Origin: Bacteroidota bacterium
GTDB taxonomy: Bacteria > Bacteroidota > Ignavibacteria > Kapaibacteriales > UBA2268
Reading direction: 5' to 3'
DNA: 8,037 nt
Assembly: GCA_027371665.1 (NCBI GenBank)
Contig: DAHXMP010000258.1
Coordinates: 1 to 8,037, forward strand
Position numbers and translations under genes: made by a program. The notes beneath the pieces were generated by a model. It saw only the letters and a program-made list of their open reading frames with translations, ran no database searches and was not told the origin of the DNA. Positions 1 through 6,352 of this stretch are shown one piece after another (position 1 is the stretch's first letter; each line of letters opens with the position of its first letter).

Positions 1-46
1 AGTTCTTGCAACTTTAAGTATCCTGTCATATCCTCTCGCTGAAATG
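1..46 (-). repeat. Inverted copy of comM bases 501-546 (fold-back end)
   Basis: Bases 1-46 are an exact reverse complement of bases 501-546, with no mismatch over 46 positions. The match stops at 47/500. It places an antisense piece of the comM 3' region directly in front of the sense comM sequence and creates the stop codon at 40-42. The last bases of the segment (41-46, GAAATG) also fit what comM should encode just before VLEVLRQ, so the junction probably has about 5-6 bases of microhomology. That is typical of amplification chimeras or misassembled contig ends. A real genomic inverted duplication is possible but less likely. Confidence 0.97.
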
Positions 47-639
47 TCCTCGAAGTGCTTCGCCAGCCGCTCGAAGATAAACATATAAATATCTCGAGGG
101 TTAAGATGACTATAGATTACCCGGCAAATTTCATGCTTGTCTGCTCGATGAATCCCTGTCCCTGCGGTAATTTCGGTAATCCCGGTAAAGATTGCAAGTG
201 TTCGCCTCCACAGATACAACGTTACCTTTCGAAGATTTCGGGTCCGCTTCTCGACAGGATTGACATTCATGTCGAAGTTCCTGCCGTCAAATACCAGGAA
301 CTTGCCTCGAACAGAATTGGCGAGCCTTCCGAAGTTATCCGTGAAAGAGTTATCAAATGCAGGCAGATTCAGGAAGAGCGTTTCAAGAAAAGCAAGGGCA
401 TCTTCAAAAACGCAGACATGAATACGAAAGCCATCAGAAAATACTGCGAACTCGACCAGGCTTCTAACGACCTGATGAAAATGGCTGTGAACAAAATCGG
501 CATTTCAGCGAGAGGATATGACAGGATACTTAAAGTTGCAAGAACTATCGCGGATATATCGGAAGAAACAAATATTAAACCGGAGCATATCAGTGAAGCT
601 ATTCAGTACAGGAGCCTCGACAGGCAGTACTGGAAATAA
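43..639 (+). CDS. comM: ComM/YifB-family AAA+ ATPase (Mg-chelatase-like), 5'-truncated, C-terminal part only
   Basis: Family role: ComM is a hexameric AAA+ branch-migration helicase that helps integrate incoming DNA during natural transformation; YifB is the usual name for homologues. Numbering from the GTG codon at 55, I see the conserved VLRQPLED start of the central motor block, then MNPCPCG (32-38) with the paired cysteines C35, C37, C47 and C49, GPLLDRID (63-70) of the sensor region, and the C-terminal Mg_chelatase_C signature SARGYDRILKVARTIAD (151-167). Family members are about 500 residues, so roughly 300 N-terminal residues, including Walker A, are absent. The reading frame continues upstream of 55 through family-like residues N-V-L-E (43-54) and meets a TGA at 40-42 inside the inverted segment at 1-46. 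GTG 55 is therefore an internal valine and not a real start. The gene was probably intact in the organism. It ends three bases before the convergent leucine-rich-repeat gene. Confidence 0.93.
   Translation, partial: NVLEVLRQPLEDKHINISRVKMTIDYPANFMLVCSMNPCPCGNFGNPGKDCKCSPPQIQRYLSKISGPLLDRIDIHVEVPAVKYQELASNRIGEPSEVIRERVIKCRQIQEERFKKSKGIFKNADMNTKAIRKYCELDQASNDLMKMAVNKIGISARGYDRILKVARTIADISEETNIKPEHISEAIQYRSLDRQYWK
501..546 (+). repeat. Partner arm of the 46-bp inverted repeat, inside comM
   Basis: This is the sense copy of the 46-base sequence found inverted at 1-46. It lies in the normal coding context of comM, covering the conserved ISARGYDRILKVART stretch of the Mg_chelatase_C domain. It is therefore the original and 1-46 is the derived copy. 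The arms are separated by 454 bases. Confidence 0.97.
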
Positions 640-642
640 GCA

Positions 643-2295
643 TTACCACCACAAAATTTTATTAGGTGGAAGTATTTTTTCTATCTCAAGCTTCATGTTT
701 TCAGGATAATCGCTTTCCGTTAAAACCAGTGCCTGGAGGTTTTTTAATCTTGAAAGTGTTTGAGGTATTTCCACAACAGAATTTTTCATTAACACAAGCG
801 AACGTAAGTTCTGCAAATCTCCAATTCCGTCGGGTAGCCTCGTAATTGAATTTCTCATCAAATCCAAAGTCTCGAGGCTATGCAGTTTTTTTATGCTTTC
901 CGGTAATGAAGTTAGTTTATTCCAACTCAAATCGAGTACTTTTAATTTCTTCAAATTACCTATACTATTAGGAATAAAATCGAGTTGATTTCTGCCGAGT
1001 TTCAATTCTTCGAGATTTTGAAGATTTCCTAATTCATCGGGTAATGAATTAAGCTGATTATCGTTCAGGCTCAATGATGTTAATTTATCCAGCAAAGCAA
1101 TGCTAATAGGGATTGACAGTAATTGATTGAAACCGAGAACTAATGTATTCAGTTTAGGGAGCTTTCTTAATTTCATGAAAACATCATCCAGCTTTATATT
1201 CGGATTCCCACTAATACTAAGCTTATGGAGATTCTTCAGATTAATTATTGATGACGGTACCGTTATCAATTGATTAAAATCAAGAGTAAGAGTATGCAAA
1301 TTTTTCAGATTGCCGATATTTTCCGGTAGCTTTTGAATATCATTTGAGTATAGGTCAAGTTCCTGGAGTGTCTTAATTTTTGCAAGCCTGTAAAATGTTT
1401 CCTCAAAATTCAAATCTTTATTATCACCGAGAGCAAGAGTTAAAAGGTTTTTCAATTTAGTAAAACTTTCAGGCAGGGATTTCAAAAGATTAGAATAAAG
1501 ATTAAGAATCTGCAAATTCTGCATGTCCCCAATACTTTCAGGTAAAGACTCAATCTGATTTGATGCAATGTCCATTTCCTGGAGACTCTTTAAATTACCT
1601 ATTGATTCAGGTAAAAACTTAATATTATTATCCGAAGCATAAAGAGCCTTCAGATTATTTAAAATGCCGATATTATCCGGAAGCTTCAAAATATCATTTG
1701 AACGAAGATTTAATGTATTTAGATTTTGAAGACCGGAAATTTGCTGAACAACCTTTTCAAAATTTAATTTCGGATTAACACCCAAATCCAGGGTATGCAG
1801 GTTTTTCAGTTTGGTTATTCCATCCGGTAATTCGTTTAGATTATTTTTTATAAGGTCGAGTGTATGCAGATTCTCAAGTCCACTTATGCTTTCAGGCAAA
1901 GAAACCAGATGATTATCTCCCAGTTCTAACGAAATTAGTTTTTTAAGATTTCCGATTGATTCGGGAAGGTTTTTTAATTGGTTATAGCTTAAATCAATTG
2001 TTTTAAGATTTTTCAGATTCCCGATGCTTTTCGGTAAATATGTTAGTTCATTCCATCTCAAATCAAGATAGCGTAGGTTCTGCATTTTATCTATACTGTC
2101 CGGAAGGGATGAAATTTTGCTGTCACGTAAATCGAGTCTTATGACCTCGAGAGGTGATTTAAATGCTTCGTTAAGTGACTTAAAAACAGTTACGTTGTTA
2201 TATTCAACCGTGTCTATCAGATTATTTTGCGAATAAGAAAATCTGCTAAAACACAAAAATATAATTAACAGTAACACTATACTGAGCTTTTTCAT
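643..2295 (-). CDS. Secreted leucine-rich-repeat protein (20 LRRs)
   Basis: This 550-residue protein begins with a signal peptide (M-K-K, hydrophobic 5-16, likely cleavage near S22/Q23), so it is exported; no lipobox or membrane anchor is visible. Residues 28-50 form an N-terminal cap of the F-K-S-L-N-E-A-F-K-S-P type that I associate with Bacteroidota LRR proteins. Residues 51-519 are 20 repeats of the pattern LxxLxLxxNxLxxLPxxIGxLKN, and residues 520-550 form a C-terminal cap ending LPPNKILWW. Seventeen repeats are 23 residues long. Repeats 6, 11 and 14 are 26 residues and lack the LP signature. LRR solenoids bind proteins or glycans; the ligand here cannot be read from sequence. The ATG at 2293-2295 is preceded by AT-rich DNA without a clear Shine-Dalgarno site. 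The gene appears monocistronic and is more AT-rich than comM and the envelope genes, which suggests an accessory gene. Confidence 0.92.
   Translation of the reverse strand: MKKLSIVLLLIIFLCFSRFSYSQNNLIDTVEYNNVTVFKSLNEAFKSPLEVIRLDLRDSKISSLPDSIDKMQNLRYLDLRWNELTYLPKSIGNLKNLKTIDLSYNQLKNLPESIGNLKKLISLELGDNHLVSLPESISGLENLHTLDLIKNNLNELPDGITKLKNLHTLDLGVNPKLNFEKVVQQISGLQNLNTLNLRSNDILKLPDNIGILNNLKALYASDNNIKFLPESIGNLKSLQEMDIASNQIESLPESIGDMQNLQILNLYSNLLKSLPESFTKLKNLLTLALGDNKDLNFEETFYRLAKIKTLQELDLYSNDIQKLPENIGNLKNLHTLTLDFNQLITVPSSIINLKNLHKLSISGNPNIKLDDVFMKLRKLPKLNTLVLGFNQLLSIPISIALLDKLTSLSLNDNQLNSLPDELGNLQNLEELKLGRNQLDFIPNSIGNLKKLKVLDLSWNKLTSLPESIKKLHSLETLDLMRNSITRLPDGIGDLQNLRSLVLMKNSVVEIPQTLSRLKNLQALVLTESDYPENMKLEIEKILPPNKILWW
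739..2145 (-). repeat. Coding tandem array of 69-bp (and three 78-bp) LRR units
   Basis: These bases encode LRR units 1-20 (residues 51-519) of the protein at 643-2295. The periodicity is 69 bases, with 78-base units at 1723-1800, 1369-1446 and 1153-1230. The DNA copies are diverged but share words such as the complement of CTTCAGATT and of CCGATATT-TCCGG, for example near 1305-1325 and 1648-1681. The array is old, yet repetitive enough to allow unequal recombination or assembly collapse. Confidence 0.9.
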
Positions 2296-2526
2296 TGCTT
2301 TAAACTCAATTAATTGTACTTATATATATTGCAAATTACAAAAAATTATTTATTATTAATGAAAATCAAAGTTATATGATATCTCAATAATAATTGAATT
2401 ATTATTTAAGAAAATTAAAATTTCATGCCTGCTTTAATATTTAAAAAAAGAAAGCCCGGACATTATAATTACTGACAATGAATTCTCTTTGCAAATTCAG
2501 AAAAAAAGTTTTTCTTAATTCTTAAA

Positions 2527-2982
2527 TCAAATATTGGCCGGATTGATGCTTTTTATTTTTTCTTCTGTCTTATCTAATATATCGAGCAGTGTTTCTTCGC
2601 TCAGCATATTATAAGTCATATCTCTCAGCTTTCCCCATTTATTATGAAGGGGACAAGGTTGTTCAACATTGCATCCCTCAAAACCCAGAACACATTTGTG
2701 AAAAATTTCAAGTCCATCCACTGCTGCTACTATGTCAATTAGCCGTATTTCATTAAGTGGTTTATTGATATTAAACCCCCCGGTCTTCCCCTTTTTGGAT
2801 ACAACAATTCCATGAGAAACAAGAGATTGCAATATTTTTGCTATAAATTCCTTTGGCATTTTTATTTGTTCGGAAATTCCCGATGCACTAAAAAAATTTT
2901 TATCTTTATTCACTGATAAATACAAAACCGCCTGTAATGCTAATTCGCATTTTTTTGAAAAAATAACTGTCATAATGACCAT
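2527..2982 (-). CDS. Rrf2-family transcriptional regulator, probable Fe-S cluster sensor (IscR/NsrR-like)
   Basis: The 151 residues match an Rrf2 winged-helix repressor in length and layout. An N-terminal helix (FSKKCELALQAVLYL, 8-22) is followed by a helix-turn-helix at about 32-57 (SASGISEQIKMPKEFIAKIL) and a wing SKKGKTGGF (62-70). The family motif LIDIVAAVDGLE spans 81-92, and three cysteines, C97, C104 and C110, are followed by H113. In IscR and NsrR three comparable cysteines bind a [2Fe-2S] or [4Fe-4S] cluster, and the IscR histidine also lies three residues after its third cysteine. The effector (iron-sulfur status, nitric oxide or redox) cannot be decided here. A second ATG at 2971-2973 gives a start nearer to the usual family N-terminus and is equally plausible. 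The gene is divergent from the cupin at 3209, and the shared spacer holds a palindrome that may be its operator. Confidence 0.93.
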   Translation of the reverse strand: MVIMTVIFSKKCELALQAVLYLSVNKDKNFFSASGISEQIKMPKEFIAKILQSLVSHGIVVSKKGKTGGFNINKPLNEIRLIDIVAAVDGLEIFHKCVLGFEGCNVEQPCPLHNKWGKLRDMTYNMLSEETLLDILDKTEEKIKSINPANI

Positions 2983-3117
2983 CTATGATTTATGTTTCTA
3001 TAATGTATTATTTAACAACCTAAATTTAACCATTGAGTATTAATATTTCAAGTAAATTTAAAAAATTATTTATAAAAATAATATTTTGTAATCAATTAAA
3101 AATATAGTAACTTAAAA

Positions 3118-3137
3118 ATCAGATATTTATGTCTGAT
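3118..3137. promoter_or_regulatory. 20-bp near-palindrome, candidate Rrf2 operator
   Basis: ATCAGA (3118-3123) and TCTGAT (3132-3137) are perfect reverse complements around an 8-base centre. Two further inner pairs also match (3125/3130 and 3126/3129), so 16 of 20 positions are symmetric. The site lies in the divergent spacer between the Rrf2 regulator and the cupin gene, 71 bases before the cupin start. Rrf2 proteins bind dyad operators of about this size as dimers. The assignment rests on position and symmetry only; it does not match the published IscR or NsrR consensus that I know. Confidence 0.4.
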
Positions 3138-3208
3138 AAAACTGTTGCTAATTTTTTAGGTTTAGTGTCAACTAAAACATTTTAAGTTTTAATAATTTTA
3201 CAAAAGAA

Positions 3209-3553
3209 ATGATAAACATTAACGATGATAAGATAATTGCAAAATCCGCAGCAGTAGAGGAACTAACAGACTACCAAAACGGTTCTATTGTCAGCAGGAT
3301 TTTGATTAATAAAAAAGCCGGTACTGTAACTTTGTTTGCTTTCGATGAAGGGCAGAGCCTGAGCGAGCATACTGCTCCATTCGATGCATTGGTTAATATT
3401 CTTGACGGTGAGGCGGAGATAATTATATCTGGTATTTCAAATTTCGTGAAAAAGGGCGAGCTGATAATATTGCCTGCAAACAAACCTCATGCGGTAATGG
3501 CAGTAAAAAAATTCAAAATGCTTCTCGTGATGATTAAATCGCCAGAAGAATAA
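3209..3553 (+). CDS. Small single-domain cupin protein
   Basis: This 114-residue protein is one cupin_2 barrel. Motif 1 is GQSLSEHTAPFDALVNILDG (48-67) and motif 2 is GELIILPANKPHAV (83-96). Classical cupins use HxH...E plus a later H to bind a metal. Here only H54 and H94 are clear; D59 lies near the glutamate position and the second histidine of HxH is absent (A56). Metal binding may therefore be altered or lost. Such small cupins often sit beside redox or nitrosative-stress regulators, and here the divergent neighbour is an Rrf2 regulator with a possible operator between them. The ATG has only a weak AAAAG upstream. Neither substrate nor reaction can be assigned. The stop is followed by seven T bases (3558-3564 region) but no convincing hairpin. 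Confidence 0.87.
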   Translation: MININDDKIIAKSAAVEELTDYQNGSIVSRILINKKAGTVTLFAFDEGQSLSEHTAPFDALVNILDGEAEIIISGISNFVKKGELIILPANKPHAVMAVKKFKMLLVMIKSPEE

Positions 3554-3603
3554 TTTTTTTCCTCATAACTAAAAACCAGGCAAATGAACAATAATTCTTA
3601 ATT

Positions 3604-6273
3604 TTATTTTATTTCATCCGTTTTACGGCTTGATGATTTCGAGCAGCAGGGGTCAATATTGAAATTTCCATCAATATATTCGAGGCGGTTTACGACGACA
3701 TTGATTCTCCTGATTTCATCCAGCCCATAGTAATCACCCTGCTTTCTGACGTAGCCGGGTATGGAGAATGTGCCTTCAGGGTCAGTGCGTCTTCCTTCGA
3801 CAAGAAATATAATTTTTGAACCTGCCAATTTATTATTAAATTCTTCCTGGCTCGGGACACTATCGGGAAGAAGGACCAGCCCCCGTTCGAGATATGAATT
3901 AAACAGGCTGTCCGATTTTAAAATCTTCAGCAATATGTTATAACCGAAGTATGCTCTCAGTTTTGACAGTGTATCGTTCGATTGGCCCCTTAGCGAAGCA
4001 CCGGGAGCGATATTAACGGGATTTGTCCTAATGTTTTTCATGTCATCATCTAAAGAAGCGGCTATGTATTGAATTTTTTTATTGCCGAGATACGTCCCTC
4101 TTATAACAGGACGAATATCGCTGTAAGCATTGACTTGAATAAAAAGCTTATCTTCGTTTTGGGATGACTTAGACTGCAATTTATCGAAAGAGGGAATAAT
4201 TGTGTCGGTAATCGCATCAGCCATTTCATTAAGGTTCTCATCGACTATTTTTGCAAATTCCTCGTAATCGGCAATCCGCCGCCATCGCTTTGCCTGCATG
4301 TAGTGCCGCTCCTGCTGAGTAAGCCCGCTTTTTCGGGGACCGAAATACTGATTATAAGGGCTGAGTTCTATGAAAGAGTATGCTGTGTTGTCTTTTTTGT
4401 CCAAAAGAGCAAGATGATTTTCAAGATTTTTGCTCGTGTTCACTTCCCAGAAACCTGTCTGGAAGTAAGGGACATTTCGCCTGTAATCTTCGAGATTTTT
4501 TACAAATGCCCATTTGCAGGGTGGGAAATGATAGTATCGAGGCTCGATATATACAGTATCATTAATCAAAGTATCGTTCACAGGTTCGAAATGCGGGATT
4601 GCACCTGCTTTTGTCAGCTCGGACCTAACCGGGCTTTTGGCAGTCGGTACAAAAGTCGTGTCGAAAAGGGGAATTGTGTCGTATTCGATTAATTTTTTTG
4701 TCAATTTTTTAACGCTCCCGCTTTCAAGAATTATTTTTTTATTGATTTTCATTCTTGTAACGATAAGAGAATCAGCCTTCGTTTTTATTGAAAGAATGGG
4801 CATTTCGGGAGATGCTTTTATTTTGGATATATCGTTGAATTGATAAGCTTCATTTATCAAAGTTGTGTCGTATTGCACGGTTTCTTTTGCATTTGTTGTG
4901 TCGAGATATTCAATCTCTTTCTTATGCTCTTCGATTGAAGGCTCGATTGGTGTGACTTTTCTCCAGGCATAATGGCTGATTACGCTGTCGGTGCCCTGGC
5001 ATTCGACTTTATCATAATTCGAGCCGCCGAAGGCAGTGTATTGTTTTTGGTATTCGAGGCTGAAAGTTGCGGGATTGCTGTCGGAGCGTTGAATTACTTT
5101 ATTTCCGCTTTCATCTTTCAGAATGACGAATGGCTCTTTGACAATTCTATCCTTATTTTCAGCATCGAGAACGACGACCCTGTAATTGATTTTTGGGGGG
5201 CGGCAGGATTTATTGAATTTGAATTTATAAATATCGAAACCGCCATGGCTTTTCATCTGCTCTCCGTCGGAGAGATGAACAGGGGCATCGTACCTGTCGG
5301 AAGAAAAATAAATATAAGGAACAGTATCTCCGCTCGATGAATAAGGCTCGGGAATAAAAGGGAAAAATTCTTTTGCTTCGGAATTGATTGTGTCTTTTGC
5401 TTTCGGAAGACGAGTTGCATCGCCCGTCATTTCGATTTTTTGTTCGTTGAAATTAATTTTCAAATTTGCATCATACAAGTCGTAATCATTAGGGTCTTTA
5501 TTATTCCTGTTGGACGAAAAGAGCAATGTCGGAGAATAGCACAGGCAATAAAGAAAGGGAGTTCCTTCGTTTGCGGGTGAATTTATGCTGCCTCCGAGTT
5601 CTGCGAAATTATGAACGGTCCCCCATTTTCCGTTGACCTCGAATGCATAGTACAAATCGGAATTGCCGAGAATGGTATCGGCATTACCGGTTAATCCTTT
5701 TTCCATTTGGAAAGGGGAGCCGAAACCTTTTTTGTAATCTGCACGGTCGGATGCCCAGAGAAGCAGAATATCCCCTTTTTCGTTTTCCATAGCAAAGGGA
5801 TGTGAGTCCCAGACTTTAGTGTTTATCGGCTCGTCGAGCAGATGGAAAACATATTTCCCTTTTTTTTCGCTGAATTCAAACAGGTCGGTGCCTCCGATTA
5901 TGCCACCGAGAGGGAGCTGTTTTATAACGCTCAGCTTTTCGTCGGGAGGATGGGAAACGGAAATGAAGCCGCTGCTGCTGTCAACAAAAGTAACCTCGTC
6001 AACATGCAAGCCACTTTCGTTCGAGAGCAGTTGTTTCAGATATTCTGCAGATGGATGGATACCGTCATTCTTTTGTTGAACAGGAGATGAAAACTCGGAT
6101 TCGCAAAGTGTTACCGGAGATTTATTCAAGGGTTTCTGAATGGGAGCGATTTCGTCTTTGTCTGTATTAAGTTCATTTACATTTCCGGGTGGATAGACAT
6201 ACCTTGGTGTGGTGCAAGCTGTAAGGCAGGCGAGCAGAAAGAAAATTTTCAGAAATTTTATTCTTGTTTTCAT
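3604..6273 (-). CDS. Large envelope lipoprotein with PD40 propeller motifs and a possible divergent OmpA-like C-terminus
   Basis: From the ATG at 6271-6273 the product has 889 residues: a lipoprotein signal peptide with lipobox LTAC and lipidated Cys20, then a Thr/Pro-rich linker. Three PD40-type blade motifs follow: LLLWASDR...SDLYYAF (170-212), LLFSSNR...DYDLYD (250-268) and IYFSSDR...GGFDIYKF (321-351). An Ig- or carboxypeptidase-regulatory-like strand region spans about 364-422. A low-complexity stretch with repeated DTT/DT motifs covers about 455-575. The C-terminal part (about 709-865) contains IQVNAYSD and NDTLSKLRA, which resemble the GHTD and N-x-LS-x-x-RA signatures of OmpA peptidoglycan-binding domains, but much diverged. 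Role is inferred: a periplasm- or outer-membrane-anchored scaffold. It is the last gene of a three-gene minus-strand run. An in-frame GTG at 6295-6297 would add eight residues and also has AAGG upstream; I prefer the ATG because it gives a compact signal peptide. Confidence 0.85.
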   Translation of the reverse strand: MKTRIKFLKIFFLLACLTACTTPRYVYPPGNVNELNTDKDEIAPIQKPLNKSPVTLCESEFSSPVQQKNDGIHPSAEYLKQLLSNESGLHVDEVTFVDSSSGFISVSHPPDEKLSVIKQLPLGGIIGGTDLFEFSEKKGKYVFHLLDEPINTKVWDSHPFAMENEKGDILLLWASDRADYKKGFGSPFQMEKGLTGNADTILGNSDLYYAFEVNGKWGTVHNFAELGGSINSPANEGTPFLYCLCYSPTLLFSSNRNNKDPNDYDLYDANLKINFNEQKIEMTGDATRLPKAKDTINSEAKEFFPFIPEPYSSSGDTVPYIYFSSDRYDAPVHLSDGEQMKSHGGFDIYKFKFNKSCRPPKINYRVVVLDAENKDRIVKEPFVILKDESGNKVIQRSDSNPATFSLEYQKQYTAFGGSNYDKVECQGTDSVISHYAWRKVTPIEPSIEEHKKEIEYLDTTNAKETVQYDTTLINEAYQFNDISKIKASPEMPILSIKTKADSLIVTRMKINKKIILESGSVKKLTKKLIEYDTIPLFDTTFVPTAKSPVRSELTKAGAIPHFEPVNDTLINDTVYIEPRYYHFPPCKWAFVKNLEDYRRNVPYFQTGFWEVNTSKNLENHLALLDKKDNTAYSFIELSPYNQYFGPRKSGLTQQERHYMQAKRWRRIADYEEFAKIVDENLNEMADAITDTIIPSFDKLQSKSSQNEDKLFIQVNAYSDIRPVIRGTYLGNKKIQYIAASLDDDMKNIRTNPVNIAPGASLRGQSNDTLSKLRAYFGYNILLKILKSDSLFNSYLERGLVLLPDSVPSQEEFNNKLAGSKIIFLVEGRRTDPEGTFSIPGYVRKQGDYYGLDEIRRINVVVNRLEYIDGNFNIDPCCSKSSSRKTDEIK

Positions 6274-6277
6274 TATT

Positions 6278-6283
6278 ACCTTA
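6278..6283 (-). promoter_or_regulatory. Ribosome binding site for the ATG at 6273
   Basis: Read on the minus strand this is TAAGGT, with AAGG ending five bases before the ATG at 6271-6273. It supports that start. The competing GTG at 6295-6297 has its own AAGG at 6304-6307, six bases upstream, so the site does not exclude the longer form. Confidence 0.45.
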
Positions 6284-6352
6284 ACAGCTTTAATCACAAG
6301 GAACCTTATTAAATATTAAATTATAAAAAATAAAAATTAATTACTTGCTTTA

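Noticed and set aside
2499..2515. Inverted repeat AGAAAAA-AAG-TTTTTCT after the Rrf2 gene, a possible terminator
   Set aside because: The stem is almost only A-T pairs and no T tract follows it on the minus strand; in such AT-rich DNA a 7-bp match is expected by chance.
2296..2526. Search for a small gene, RNA or promoter between the LRR and Rrf2 genes
   Set aside because: Only AT-rich DNA is seen; no properly spaced Bacteroidota-type promoter (TTTG plus TAnnTTTG) or structured RNA could be supported.
3065..3082. Inverted repeat ATTATTT / AAATAAT in the divergent spacer
   Set aside because: It is made only of A and T in a very AT-rich stretch, so it carries little information compared with the palindrome at 3118-3137.
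3173..3191. TAAAAC / GTTTTA dyad just before the cupin start
   Set aside because: It has six-base arms with one G-C pair each and a 7-base loop without inner symmetry; too weak to call an operator or hairpin.
3271..3483. Minus-strand open frame of 70 codons opposite the cupin gene
   Set aside because: It lies antisense to a clear cupin domain and has no recognisable feature of its own.
3554..3603. T tract after the cupin stop and possible bidirectional terminator with the lipoprotein gene
   Set aside because: No GC-containing stem precedes the T run on either strand in this 50-base gap.
4303..4692. Plus-strand open frame of 129 codons opposite the large lipoprotein gene
   Set aside because: It is an antisense shadow of a well-supported coding region; its translation shows no domain. 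The other plus-strand frames within 3761-7609 were dismissed for the same reason.
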